Shown one piece after another: positions 1 to 7,540 of a DNA stretch of 43,465 bases. The notes beneath the pieces were generated by a model, which ran no database searches, was not told the DNA's origin, and saw nothing but the letters and a program-made list of their open reading frames with translations. The stretch is from positions 1 to 43,465 of the IMG/VR virus record IMGVR_UViG_3300046028_003758; one strand, written 5' to 3'. Every line of letters starts with the position of its first letter. Within the stretch, counting starts at the first letter, position 1. The position numbers and the translations under genes were made by a program. Origin of the DNA: a virus.

Positions 1-158
1 CAGTATATGCTCCATATATTCCAATTATGATGACTCCTACTGTTCTTGACCCTGAGAATTTCACACCAAGAAAAGGAATTCAAACAAGGTATGCCAAGAA
101 AATGGTAAGACCTGAATTCTATGGTAAGATTTATGTAGGAGGTCTTGAGACCATCTAA
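1..158 (+). CDS. 23: Major capsid protein gp23, C-terminal 51 residues (partial)
   Basis: The window opens inside this gene. The frame read from base 3 gives about 51 residues ending in TAA at 156-158. The tail contains APYIPI, then DPENFTPRKGIQTRYAKK, and ends FYGKIYVGGLETI. This matches the C-terminus of T4 gp23, where an APYVPL-like segment is followed by a GFKTRYG-like segment and a final YVKGI-like strand. gp23 forms the hexameric capsomers of the T4-type head. An intrinsic terminator follows within 30 bases, as expected for a very strongly expressed late gene. The family call is confident; the rest of the protein lies outside the window. Confidence 0.85.
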   Translation, partial: VYAPYIPIMMTPTVLDPENFTPRKGIQTRYAKKMVRPEFYGKIYVGGLETI

Positions 159-180
159 AAAATATTATAGATAATATTAC

Positions 181-214
181 AAAGAGACTCTAATTTTTAG
201 GGTCTCTTTTTTTA
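181..214 (+). terminator. Rho-independent terminator after the capsid gene
   Basis: An 11-bp stem (arms 183-193 and 197-207, one G-T pair, loop TTT) is followed at once by a run of T. It ends the capsid transcript before the PhoH gene. Confidence 0.85.
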
Positions 215-220
215 TTTATG

Positions 221-230
221 TATATTTATA
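221..230 (+). promoter_or_regulatory. TATTTATA promoter-like element upstream of phoH
   Basis: TATATTTATA lies directly after the terminator and 23 bases before the phoH ATG. The same octamer precedes many other transcription units here. A promoter role is inferred from recurrence and position. Confidence 0.45.
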
Positions 231-253
231 TATGAATACCAAACAATAAATAA

Positions 254-910
254 ATGAGTGAAAACAAAGAGAAGAGGACACCGAAGTCAGATGTTAAATT
301 TTCAATCTCATTATCAGATGAGCAAAGAGTAGCAAAGGAGCAAATATTAAGACATCCCTACAGTTTTGTACTAGGAGAGGCAGGAAGTGGGAAAACTCTA
401 TTAAGCATACAGATAGCCTTAGATAAGTATTTTAAGAGAGAGGTCAATAAGATAATAATATCGAGACCTACGGTAGCTAATGAGAATAATGGTTTCTTGC
501 CCGGCACGATAGAGGAGAAAATGCAGCCATGGTTAATACCCATCATAGATAATTTAAGAAAAGTATATAATAAGAATGTAGTTATAGATAAAATGTTGGA
601 AGAAAAGTCCATAGAAATAGTATCACTATCCCATTTTAGAGGTAGAACTTTTGACAATGCAGTTTGTATACTAGATGAATGTCAAAATTTAACTTCAGAG
701 CAAACAGCTATGTGTTTAGGGAGATTAGGTAAAGAAAGTCAAATGATATTCTGCGGAGATATGAAGCAGGTTGATTTAAAAAACTTATATGATAGCGGAT
801 TATCTAGGTTATCTAAATTAAAAAACAGTTCATACGTGTATATAGTAGAATTGGAAGAGAACCACAGGCATCCTGCATTAAAAGAAGTTTTAGGATTGTA
901 TTATTCATAA
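254..910 (+). CDS. phoH: PhoH-like P-loop ATPase
   Basis: A 218-residue P-loop NTPase of the PhoH family. The Walker A motif is GEAGSGKT (residues 41-48, Lys47). After it comes a PhoH-typical segment, SRPTV...GFLPGTIEEKMQPW. The Walker B motif is ILDECQN (Asp141, Glu142), followed by a sensor-like segment FCGDMKQVD. The length matches phage PhoH proteins, which consist of the ATPase core alone. PhoH is a frequent auxiliary gene in marine T4-like phages; its role is unsettled, with phosphate stress and RNA metabolism both proposed. The gene has its own upstream TATTTATA element after the capsid terminator and is followed 14 bases later by a small gene. The family call is firm and the biological role is not known. 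Confidence 0.9.
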   Translation: MSENKEKRTPKSDVKFSISLSDEQRVAKEQILRHPYSFVLGEAGSGKTLLSIQIALDKYFKREVNKIIISRPTVANENNGFLPGTIEEKMQPWLIPIIDNLRKVYNKNVVIDKMLEEKSIEIVSLSHFRGRTFDNAVCILDECQNLTSEQTAMCLGRLGKESQMIFCGDMKQVDLKNLYDSGLSRLSKLKNSSYVYIVELEENHRHPALKEVLGLYYS

Positions 911-924
911 AGTAAAATAGTAGT

Positions 925-1281
925 ATGAAAGTTTTTAAAATGCCTTGGAAGCAGCAGACAGTTAATTTAGAATCTGTAATTTTAGTTGAGAAGATGTCTT
1001 CTAAAAGTAGATTAGATTTAGAAGAAATAATTATTACAGATGATGATATTGAATGTATTAATTGGAAATCCAATTATAAATTAGTTGGATTATATGAAGT
1101 TTATGTGGATAAAGAATCTTATGAAAAAAGAGTTATTCCTATTGATATTGTAAAATATACTATTGAAAAATCTTGGGAAGATGTTCAATCAAAAGATATA
1201 TCAGACATACTTTTAGAAACTATGCATACCTATAAGTTAGATACTCAAGAATTTTCTAAAGGAGAAGTAGTTATATTATAG
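925..1281 (+). CDS. Hypothetical protein, 118 aa
   Basis: I do not recognise this protein. It starts at ATG 14 bases after phoH and so is probably co-transcribed with it. It is acidic and mixed alpha/beta in character, with an Asp/Glu-rich stretch (EEIIITDDDIE) near residues 32-42. There is no signal peptide, membrane segment or cysteine cluster. The codon use is typical of the window and nothing suggests a broken frame. It could be a small cytoplasmic phage factor, but no function is supported. Confidence 0.7.
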   Translation: MKVFKMPWKQQTVNLESVILVEKMSSKSRLDLEEIIITDDDIECINWKSNYKLVGLYEVYVDKESYEKRVIPIDIVKYTIEKSWEDVQSKDISDILLETMHTYKLDTQEFSKGEVVIL

Positions 1282-1301
1282 AATAATATATAAAACTGTA
1301 C

Positions 1302-1309
1302 TATTTATA
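1302..1309 (+). promoter_or_regulatory. TATTTATA promoter-like element
   Basis: The octamer lies 12 bases upstream of the ATG at 1322 and opens the structural cluster 1322-2250. The promoter role is inferred from recurrence. Confidence 0.45.
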
Positions 1310-1321
1310 TAAAAGAATAGT

Positions 1322-1720
1322 ATGGCAGCAGGTTTATATAATTTCATAATAGAACAAGGTACAACTGTAGATTTAAGAGTTGACTATAAAGACTCTAACG
1401 GAGTTCCATTTGACTTAACTAATTTCAGTGCAAGAATGCAGATACGAAATGCACCTAAAGGTTCAATAGTATATGCAAGACTTACATCGGCAATGACTCA
1501 ATGTGGAACAGGACTTGATTTAACCCCTACTGTAGGCAATCTAACGTATCCAAAATCTTCAGGTAGTATAGGCATTAGTATAAGTGCTGCATCATCATCT
1601 GCGTTCTCATTTGACCAAGCTTACTATGATTTAGAAATAGTTAGTGGTAGTGGTGCTTGTGAAGTTGTTACAAGATTATTACAAGGAAAAGTAAAACTAA
1701 GTAAAGAGGTAACATTCTGA
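1322..1720 (+). CDS. Small phage structural protein, 132 aa
   Basis: The N-terminus reads YNFIIEQGTTVDLRVDYKD, then a polar loop and FDLTNFSARMQIR, with predicted beta structure throughout. From memory, this pattern (an 'IEQG..F.L...Y.D..G.P.DLT...ARMQIR' head) is common in small virion proteins of marine T4-like phages, often beside fibre genes. The stop codon overlaps the next ATG by one base (TGATG at 1718-1722), so the two are translationally coupled and probably act in the same substructure. A fibre or baseplate accessory role is inference. The protein is Gly/Ser-rich toward the middle and has no catalytic motif. Confidence 0.6.
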   Translation: MAAGLYNFIIEQGTTVDLRVDYKDSNGVPFDLTNFSARMQIRNAPKGSIVYARLTSAMTQCGTGLDLTPTVGNLTYPKSSGSIGISISAASSSAFSFDQAYYDLEIVSGSGACEVVTRLLQGKVKLSKEVTF

Positions 1721-2250
1721 TGTCAAGGAGAATAGTAATAAACAATGACGATGAGAGAATAACACTGAATTCCCGAAGTTCACCTGAGATTGTTGTAGTA
1801 AGTAAGAATGAAACTAAGGTAGTTACAGTAAGTTCGGTAGGGCCGAGAGGGCCGAGAGGATTCCTCGGTGGAACATTATTTGGTCAAACGGGAAGTTTCT
1901 ATACTACTACTAATAATTTAAAGGTAACAGGTTCTTTATATGCTTCCCAATTTTTTGGAAGTGGGAATGGTCTATATAACATACCAACAACATCAATAAT
2001 AAATTTTGATTCAGAAGTTTCAAAGTCAATGTTTCCGTATGTAGGAAAAGCTGAGATAACAGGTTCTGTACAAATATTAAGACCTAATATAATAGCAGGT
2101 TTAGATTTTTTTATAATAAGGTCAGGTTCTTTTAATGCTCTTACAGTAACATCAAATGGAGTACTTAAATTAGGTGAGTTCAATGAATTACCACCACCTG
2201 TTGCAGGAGGATTAGCCTATAGTAAAGCAAATTTTTGGATAGGAGTATAA
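1720..2250 (+). CDS. Fibre-associated structural protein with short collagen-like motif
   Basis: A 176-residue protein. The N-terminal domain is basic and beta-rich, followed by a single GPRGPRGFLGG collagen-like bridge near residues 42-52. The rest has the low-complexity, Gly/Ser/Asn-rich beta style of phage fibres (VTGSLYASQFFGSGNGLYNI). The phrase 'GNGxGLxxI/L' also occurs in the next fibre gene (GNGAGLTGL). Its coupling to 1322-1720 suggests a short fibre or adaptor. It has no S74 chaperone and no propeller. Its start overlaps the upstream stop. The role is inferred from composition and context. Confidence 0.6.
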   Translation: MSRRIVINNDDERITLNSRSSPEIVVVSKNETKVVTVSSVGPRGPRGFLGGTLFGQTGSFYTTTNNLKVTGSLYASQFFGSGNGLYNIPTTSIINFDSEVSKSMFPYVGKAEITGSVQILRPNIIAGLDFFIIRSGSFNALTVTSNGVLKLGEFNELPPPVAGGLAYSKANFWIGV

Positions 2251-2276
2251 TAATGATTTTTTCTTAAATAAATATA

Positions 2277-2284
2277 TATTTATA
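2277..2284 (+). promoter_or_regulatory. TATTTATA promoter-like element
   Basis: The octamer sits in an AT-only stretch, 22 bases before the ATG at 2307 of the first large fibre gene. The role is inferred from recurrence. Confidence 0.45.
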
Positions 2285-2306
2285 GTAAATATAAAACTAC
2301 GTAACA

Positions 2307-3239
2307 ATGGCTCAATGGAAAAAAGTATTAGTAAGTGGTTCTAATGCACATGTAACATCGATAACTTCTTCAGTACTAACTAATGATAACTTAGTCATTG
2401 CAGGAGTTGGTGGTAGATTAGAATCAAGTGGTCTTACATTTAATGGAACTAAACTTAATCTAACAGCAGCAACAGTAATATCAGGTTCTATTTTTTCAGG
2501 TTCATTTGTAGGAAATGGTGCAGGATTAACAGGCTTAGTTTCTGCATTAACTATAGTAGATGAATTTGCAGGTTCGGGTACTGTATCACTAAAAACACAA
2601 AATCTAACTGTAACGGGAGGTGAAGGTATTGACACAGCAATGTCAGGACAGACACTAACCATTTCAGGTGAAAATTCATCATATACAAATAAAGGTGTAG
2701 CATCATTTTCAAGTGGTAGTTTCTCGGTTAGTTCGGGACATGTTTCACTTGCTAATGCCACAACAGGAGCAGTATTAAGTATTCTAGGAACTGCTAATGA
2801 AGTTACTGCATCAAGAACTAATGGTACGGTAACTATAGGATTACCTGACAATGTTATTGTTACAGGAGATTTAACTGTAGGAGGTGATTTAGCAGTAAGT
2901 GGAGATTTAACTTATATTAACACAACTAATTTATTAGTTAAAGACCCATTTATACTAGTTAACTCAGGCTCAGTAAATACTGATTCGGGTATAGTATTTG
3001 GAGGTAGTACAGGTGTAGCAAATAGTGGTTCAGCATTATTTTGGGATGTTAGCTATAATACTAATGATGGTAGATTAGCTGTTGCAAATAATATATCTTG
3101 GAATAATACAGGAAATCAAACACCAAGTTATTATGTGGCAGGTGTATTTGAAGGAACTGAAGCTAATGCTGCTACTGCTGAAGCTGACCATGTAGGTAAT
3201 ATAAGAGTAGAAAGTGGACAAATATATATTTACGTATAA
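2307..3239 (+). CDS. Tail-fibre-like structural protein, 310 aa
   Basis: The N-terminus, AQWKKVLVSGSNAH, nearly matches that of the S74 fibre at 3599 (PNWKKVIVSGSNAE), so the two probably dock on the virion in the same way. The body is a Gly/Ser/Thr-rich beta repeat protein. It contains VTGDLTVGGDLAVSGDLTYINTTNLLVKDPFILVN, written here in two parts: a shaft-like 'GDL' triple repeat, then a conserved NLLVKDPFILVN block seen in fibre proteins of marine T4-like phages. There are no cysteines and no enzyme motif. The next gene starts two bases after its stop. The assignment to fibre or virion surface rests on composition, the shared anchor and context. Confidence 0.65.
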   Translation: MAQWKKVLVSGSNAHVTSITSSVLTNDNLVIAGVGGRLESSGLTFNGTKLNLTAATVISGSIFSGSFVGNGAGLTGLVSALTIVDEFAGSGTVSLKTQNLTVTGGEGIDTAMSGQTLTISGENSSYTNKGVASFSSGSFSVSSGHVSLANATTGAVLSILGTANEVTASRTNGTVTIGLPDNVIVTGDLTVGGDLAVSGDLTYINTTNLLVKDPFILVNSGSVNTDSGIVFGGSTGVANSGSALFWDVSYNTNDGRLAVANNISWNNTGNQTPSYYVAGVFEGTEANAATAEADHVGNIRVESGQIYIYV

Positions 3240-3241
3240 AT

Positions 3242-3496
3242 TTGAAATTGTTAATAAATAAAATATTAAAAGTTTTGCCAACAGTTATTAAAAAAGGAAT
3301 TGCAAGAAGTCTTTCTCCAACCTATACAGAAAGTGGGGAAGAAGTACAATCAAAAATAACATACACTCCTGAAGAATTACAATATGTAATAACAGTATTG
3401 GGAGAACAAACATTTAAAATAAAAGATATAGAATTTATATATAATCTTATAATAAAATTACAAGAAGATTATATACAACAATCAAGTAAAAAATAG
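3242..3496 (+). CDS. Small hypothetical protein, TTG start
   Basis: An 84-residue, Lys-rich protein. The only in-frame start that uses the whole open frame is TTG at 3242-3244, just two bases after the stop of the upstream fibre gene, so reinitiation or coupling is likely. It begins with a basic helix (KLLINKILKVLPTVIKKGIARSL) of about 23 residues, split here as KLLINKILKVL and PTVIKKGIARSL. It ends in a predicted helical hairpin rich in Glu and Lys. It is too small for a fibre; an accessory or chaperone role for 2307-3239 is possible but unproven. Confidence 0.5.
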   Translation: MKLLINKILKVLPTVIKKGIARSLSPTYTESGEEVQSKITYTPEELQYVITVLGEQTFKIKDIEFIYNLIIKLQEDYIQQSSKK

Positions 3497-3544
3497 TGTT
3501 TTATAATAATATATAGAATATTAAATAAATTTATTATTGGCCCT

Positions 3545-3583
3545 ATGGGGAAGTGGGCTTCGAATAGAAGTAACCAACCATAA
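3545..3583 (+). other. Possible 12-codon leader peptide in the gap before the S74 fibre
   Basis: The 102-base gap 3497-3598 holds an ATG at 3545 opening a 12-codon frame (MGKWASNRSNQP) ending in TAA. The patch from about 3538 to 3575 is GC-richer than the flanking DNA and contains GCCC and GGGC arms that could pair weakly. Whether it is translated cannot be told from sequence alone. Confidence 0.2.
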
Positions 3584-3598
3584 TAAAAAATATAAGAA

Positions 3599-5392
3599 AT
3601 GCCTAATTGGAAAAAGGTGATAGTCAGTGGTTCTAATGCAGAACTAAACAAGTTAAATGTATCTACATCATTTACAGCAAGTGGTTTATTATACCCTACA
3701 GCAGATGGAGTATTAGGACAAGTTTTAGGAACTGATGGTTTAGGTAAATTATCATTTAGTAATGTAACAGTATCTCAAGTAAACACTATAGCTGCATCTT
3801 TTACAGCTACCTCATCTATAACAGTACCTCATAATTTCAATTCTAAAAATGTAATAGTATCGGCTTATGATGCTTCTGATTTTTACTTTGTTCCCGAAAC
3901 TATAAATTTACTTGACAATAATAGAGTAAAATTAACATTCTCTAACCCATCTACAGGACATGTTGTAGTGGCTAAGGGAGGTCATATAGTTAGTGCAAGT
4001 ATGCAGGGAAACCAAGGACTTGTAGGTGCACAAGGATTTCAAGGACTTAGAGGTTTCCAAGGATTTCAAGGTTTCCAAGGATTTCAAGGTATTCAAGGCC
4101 CTATAAGAGAAGTTAGCGAGGTATTCACAGTATCTGCATCTTTTTCCGCTACCTCATCTATAACAGTAACACACAATTTTAATTCTAAAAATGTTATAGT
4201 TTCTGTTTATGATGCTTCTGATTTTTACTTCGTACCTAATCAAATTAAATTACTAGACAATAATAGGGTAAAACTATCTTTTATTAGCCCATCAACAGGA
4301 TATGTCGTTGTAGCAAAAGGAGGACATATTGTTAGTGGTAGTTTATATATAGCAGGCCCACAAGGTCTACAAGGCACTACAGGAATACAAGGAACACAGG
4401 GTACACAGGGTACACAGGGTACACAGGGTACACAGGGTACACAGGGAAACCAAGGTATTCAAGGAACTAACGGAACAGTAGGTGTTAATGGAGCTCAAGG
4501 CAATCAAGGAACTCAAGGTAACCAAGGTGCTCAAGGAAACCAAGGTGCTCAAGGAACTCAAGGTAACCAAGGTGCTCAGGGTAACCAAGGTGCTCAAGGT
4601 ATTCAAGGAACAGCAGGTACAAACGGAGCTCAAGGAAACCAAGGTGCTCAAGGTAACCAAGGTATTCAAGGTACAGTAGGTACTCAAGGTTTCCAAGGCA
4701 ATCAAGGCCCTACAGGAATTCAAGGTACAGTAGGAACTCAAGGAGCAACAGGAGCAAGTGCAGGAATAACATCATACACAAACCCTGCTGATAATAGAGT
4801 ATTAACATCGGTATCATCAACAGCTATAAATGCAGAAGCAAATTTAACATTTGATGGAAGTACATTAGGTGTATCGGGGCTTACTTACACATCGAGATTA
4901 CAGGTAGCTGGAAATGGGTCAGATGCAGGTTCTCAGTTATCTCTTTGGGCTGATGCAAATGGTAATACAGGTATAGCAGGATTTAACATTACTTTTAATA
5001 CAGGTGGTAATAATGCAAGAACACAAAGTTTATTTATATCCAACACAGGAGCAGCTACTTTTAGTAGTACAGTTACTTGTACAACATTAACAGAAACTTC
5101 AACTATAAGGATAAAAGAAAATGTAGAAGATATTGAAAATCCCTTAGAAATAGTTAAAAAGTTAAGAGGCATACAATACAACAAGATAGGAAACAATAAC
5201 AAAGAAATAGGTGTTATAGCAGAAGAAGTATACGATATTTTACCACAGATTGTTAACTTGGACGATGAGAATCAACCATCTTCTGTGTCTTATGGTAGAT
5301 TAACAGCATTATTAATAGAGGTTGTGAAAAAACAAGATGAGCAAATTGAAAATCTAACAAAAAGGATTGAGGAGTTAGAAAATAAATTATAA
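3599..5392 (+). CDS. Collagen-like tail fibre with C-terminal S74 intramolecular chaperone
   Basis: A 597-residue fibre. Residues 1-15 (PNWKKVIVSGSNAE) share an anchor with the fibre at 2307. Two homologous beta domains of about 65 residues follow. Each has an 'ITV.HNFNSKNVIVS.YDASDFYFVP' core and ends in VVVAKGGHIVS. They are separated by a short GFQ-rich collagen-like run (residues 137-168). Residues 253-387 form a long Gly-X-Gln collagen-like shaft. The last ~100 residues are a Peptidase_S74 chaperone: STIRIKENVED, then IGVIAEEV, and a heptad-like tail (EQIENLTKRIEELENKL). S74 domains fold the trimer and then cut themselves off. The Ser501/Lys506 pair has the same spacing as the known Ser-Lys dyad, so cleavage before Ser501 is expected. 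The Asp usual after the Ser is Thr here. Confidence 0.85.
   Translation: MPNWKKVIVSGSNAELNKLNVSTSFTASGLLYPTADGVLGQVLGTDGLGKLSFSNVTVSQVNTIAASFTATSSITVPHNFNSKNVIVSAYDASDFYFVPETINLLDNNRVKLTFSNPSTGHVVVAKGGHIVSASMQGNQGLVGAQGFQGLRGFQGFQGFQGFQGIQGPIREVSEVFTVSASFSATSSITVTHNFNSKNVIVSVYDASDFYFVPNQIKLLDNNRVKLSFISPSTGYVVVAKGGHIVSGSLYIAGPQGLQGTTGIQGTQGTQGTQGTQGTQGTQGNQGIQGTNGTVGVNGAQGNQGTQGNQGAQGNQGAQGTQGNQGAQGNQGAQGIQGTAGTNGAQGNQGAQGNQGIQGTVGTQGFQGNQGPTGIQGTVGTQGATGASAGITSYTNPADNRVLTSVSSTAINAEANLTFDGSTLGVSGLTYTSRLQVAGNGSDAGSQLSLWADANGNTGIAGFNITFNTGGNNARTQSLFISNTGAATFSSTVTCTTLTETSTIRIKENVEDIENPLEIVKKLRGIQYNKIGNNNKEIGVIAEEVYDILPQIVNLDDENQPSSVSYGRLTALLIEVVKKQDEQIENLTKRIEELENKL
4355..4759 (+). repeat. Collagen-like Gly-X-Gln repeat with pure 9-base tandem units
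   Basis: This is the coding repeat of the S74 fibre shaft, with triplets such as GTQ, GNQ, GAQ, GIQ and GFQ. At 4400-4444 the DNA is five perfect copies of the 9-mer GGTACACAG, so the shaft length could change in frame by slippage. Confidence 0.9.
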
Positions 5393-5411
5393 ATAAACTA
5401 AATAAACTAAA

Positions 5412-5654
5412 ATGAAAAAGTACTATCAAGTAGAGAATTATGGAAATGGGTTTATTACTCACCAAGAAAATGAAACGGCACATGTTGCAGGATATCCGGG
5501 CAATATTTGGGTGACAGAAAACACAACATGGGCACAAAGAGTAAATGCTGTTGAAAAGACTAAAGCGGAGGCACAAGCTATTGTAGATGCTGCTGTCGAG
5601 GCAAGTTATGTCCCACCCAATAGCACAACACCTCCACCTATTGTTTTACCTTAA
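5412..5654 (+). CDS. Small hypothetical protein with Pro-rich tail
   Basis: An 80-residue protein starting 19 bases after the S74 fibre. It has an aromatic, polar N-terminal half (YYQVENYGNGFITHQ), an Ala-rich helix (residues 49-66, EKTKAEAQAIVDAAVEAS) and a Pro/Thr tail (PPNSTTPPPIVLP). Short proteins with this 'helix then Pro-rich end' plan occur after fibre genes in marine phages and may be fibre chaperones or tip proteins, but I cannot name the family. Its close spacing with its neighbours suggests one transcript. Function unknown. Confidence 0.6.
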   Translation: MKKYYQVENYGNGFITHQENETAHVAGYPGNIWVTENTTWAQRVNAVEKTKAEAQAIVDAAVEASYVPPNSTTPPPIVLP

Positions 5655-5663
5655 AAATTAAAT

Positions 5664-6347
5664 ATGAGTAAAGAGTTGCAGATTACGGAAGATTTACGAG
5701 AGATTGTAAATGTTTTAAATGAAGAAGATGCTAATACTATTTTATCATTAAAAGATGAGTTAGTTGATAATTGGCATAAGAAGCAGATTTTTAGAACAGA
5801 GACAGAAATGAGAGTCTCTGTTTTAAATGACGCTAAACACCCTACAAATGCTTCTAAATATTGGCAATCAGTCAGAGAGATGTCAGCACATTTTGATGCA
5901 TTGATGAATTTATCTTTTGATTTGAGAAAGAATACGGTAGAGAATTTAAGATATAATAGACAGATGGAAGAGTATACGGAAGACCCTAATGCTAATAGAT
6001 TTGACATCATGGAACTTGAAATTGATATTGATAGAAATTTATATGATAGGTCATGTATGTTACAAGTAGCTAAAGATAGGGTTAGGGAATTAAGTTTATG
6101 GAGTACAATTAAGAAAGAATTAGACGATAATTCTTTTGATGCAGAAAATGTAAACACTCACCAAGCAGAGTCTTTGCATAGGTATTTTGAGAATAGGGTT
6201 AAGTCTTTAAATGATTCATCTGCCCCGGGGGAAATCATCAATGCCATGGGCCCGTACCTATCCTTCAATCGATTAAAAACAGATGATGGTAAATTAAGAA
6301 ATTTTTTGGGAGAAGTATCTGAAGACACTAAAAAGAAGTTAAACTAG
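5664..6347 (+). CDS. Conserved phage hypothetical protein, 227 aa
   Basis: A mostly alpha-helical, charged cytosolic-type protein without signal or membrane segments. Visible features are NHW-type aromatic patches (NWHKKQIFRTETEMR near residues 36-50) and a KYWQSVREMSAHFDALM helix. I recall similar proteins beside oxygenase and fibre genes in marine T4-like phages, annotated only as hypothetical. The 3' part (about 6221-6270) is locally GC-rich (CCCCGGGG, GGGCCC), unlike the rest. It lies directly upstream of three oxygenase genes and is probably co-transcribed with them; a substrate adaptor role would be speculation. Confidence 0.6.
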   Translation: MSKELQITEDLREIVNVLNEEDANTILSLKDELVDNWHKKQIFRTETEMRVSVLNDAKHPTNASKYWQSVREMSAHFDALMNLSFDLRKNTVENLRYNRQMEEYTEDPNANRFDIMELEIDIDRNLYDRSCMLQVAKDRVRELSLWSTIKKELDDNSFDAENVNTHQAESLHRYFENRVKSLNDSSAPGEIINAMGPYLSFNRLKTDDGKLRNFLGEVSEDTKKKLN

Positions 6348-6351
6348 TTTT

Positions 6352-6936
6352 ATGACCAATTTCATTTATGCTAAAAAAAATGCTATATCAATTAATACAT
6401 GTTACAATCTGATAAAAGCATTTGAAGAATCTGATTTAAAACAAGCAGGAGTTCTATACGGCCCAAACGGAATATCCTCAGACAGCGACAAGAAATCCAC
6501 AGACATCACATTTGACCCATCGTTCCTAAAGAAAGAACCATGGGCAATGTTATTAGAAGAGGTAATCTCATCGGTTCAAAATGGAGCACTAGACTATTTG
6601 AATAGACATTCCACAGCTATGACTAAAATGGATGCTATTGATTTGTACACTTATTTTAATATTCAGAAGTATGAACCTAACGAAGGATTCTTTGGATGGC
6701 ATTGCGAAAGAGCAGGTAATAAACATTCAGATAGATTACTAGTTTGGATGATATATTTAAATGATTTAACGGACAGAGGAGAGACGGAGTTTTTTTATCA
6801 GCAGCATTTTGAGACACCTGAGAGAGGAAAACTATTGATATGGCCCTCCGATTGGACTCACCTGCATAGAGGAGTTCCGTCTCCTACTCAAACAAAGTAT
6901 ATATTAACAGGTTGGTTTACCCATATAAAAAATTAA
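6352..6936 (+). CDS. 2-oxoglutarate/Fe(II) oxygenase, prolyl 4-hydroxylase-like
   Basis: A 194-residue double-stranded beta-helix dioxygenase. The first metal-binding segment is GWHCE (His117, Glu119), an HxE variant of the usual HxD. LNDL...GETEF follows, and then the distal ligand region DWTHLHRG, where either His170 or His172 can serve; the HRG phrase argues for His172. A Lys in TQTKYILTGWF (about residue 182) would bind 2-oxoglutarate. The order and spacing match phage P4H-like proteins. It would hydroxylate a protein or small-molecule side chain using O2 and 2-oxoglutarate. It stands first of three such genes, next to collagen-like fibres. The 5' half uses more C-ending codons than its neighbours. 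The fold is confident; the substrate is unknown. Confidence 0.8.
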   Translation: MTNFIYAKKNAISINTCYNLIKAFEESDLKQAGVLYGPNGISSDSDKKSTDITFDPSFLKKEPWAMLLEEVISSVQNGALDYLNRHSTAMTKMDAIDLYTYFNIQKYEPNEGFFGWHCERAGNKHSDRLLVWMIYLNDLTDRGETEFFYQQHFETPERGKLLIWPSDWTHLHRGVPSPTQTKYILTGWFTHIKN

Positions 6937-6939
6937 GTT

Positions 6940-7536
6940 ATGGAGTTTAGTGTTCATCAAGAGAATTGGTTTTCCACTCCAATATGGGAATCCGAAATAA
7001 AGAATATAAACAATCAGGAAATTAAAGATTACTGTTTATATTTGAAAGACAATACTAAGGGAGTTAATATTTCGAATAGGGGAGGATGGCATAGCAGTGA
7101 GATATTACTCCCAATGCCACAAGATTTGAGAAGTTTGTTTAGCAATCTTGAAGTATTTGTGAATGAGAATTGCTTTAAAGAAATGGGAGTACCTAATTTA
7201 AAGTTTGGTAATTTTTGGGTAAATATAAATACACCTAACTCCTACAACCTTGCACACGACCATCAAAATAGTATATTATCAGGAGTGTATTATGTTTCTG
7301 TACCTCACGACAATATGGGTGATTTAGTTTTGCATAGAGGAGATACAGCAGAGTATTTCTTAAAATCAGATGTAGAAAGAATTGGCACAAAAGCAAACTC
7401 TTTTGTAGCGGTAAAAAAACCTATAGAATCTGTCTTTTATATATTTCCATCATGGGTTAAGCATCATGTGGAATCGAATAATTCGCAAGGAGATAGAATA
7501 TCAATAGCATTTAATTTCATCGCAGAAAATAAATAA
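6940..7536 (+). CDS. Putative 2OG-Fe(II) oxygenase (2OG-FeII_Oxy_5-like)
   Basis: A 198-residue protein with the layout of the small phage oxygenases often labelled 2OG-FeII_Oxy_5. It starts with a WFSTPIW opening. An AHDHQNSILSGVYYV block (His106, Asp107, His108) supplies the first ligands. The FPSWVKHHVESN block (His175/His176) supplies the distal histidine, and RISIAFNF is the strand carrying the 2-oxoglutarate-binding Arg. It is 3 bases downstream of the P4H-like gene and 4 bases upstream of a paralogue, so the three are one operon. The target may be a virion protein or a nucleotide sugar; nothing in the sequence decides. Family call good, reaction inferred. Confidence 0.75.
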   Translation: MEFSVHQENWFSTPIWESEIKNINNQEIKDYCLYLKDNTKGVNISNRGGWHSSEILLPMPQDLRSLFSNLEVFVNENCFKEMGVPNLKFGNFWVNINTPNSYNLAHDHQNSILSGVYYVSVPHDNMGDLVLHRGDTAEYFLKSDVERIGTKANSFVAVKKPIESVFYIFPSWVKHHVESNNSQGDRISIAFNFIAENK

Positions 7537-7540
7537 AGTT

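Noticed and set aside
4391-4444. CRISPR-like short repeats
   Set aside because: The 9-base units are contiguous, without spacers, and in frame with Gly-X-Gln codons. They are protein repeats.
4367-4741. Long open frames on the minus strand and other frames through the collagen and propeller repeats (also near 17394-17777, 19282-19806 and 21188-21739)
   Set aside because: They are shadows of periodic coding DNA, which keeps other frames free of stops. The products are low-complexity Leu- or Ser-rich strings with no start context, and the + strand frames have recognisable domains.
6221-6600. Recent foreign origin of the GC-richer patch across the end of the 5664 gene and the start of the P4H-like gene
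   Set aside because: The patch is short, spans two genes with normal spacing, and keeps the window-wide lack of GATC and GGWCC, so it has shared the same selection. Codon chance or local constraint is enough.
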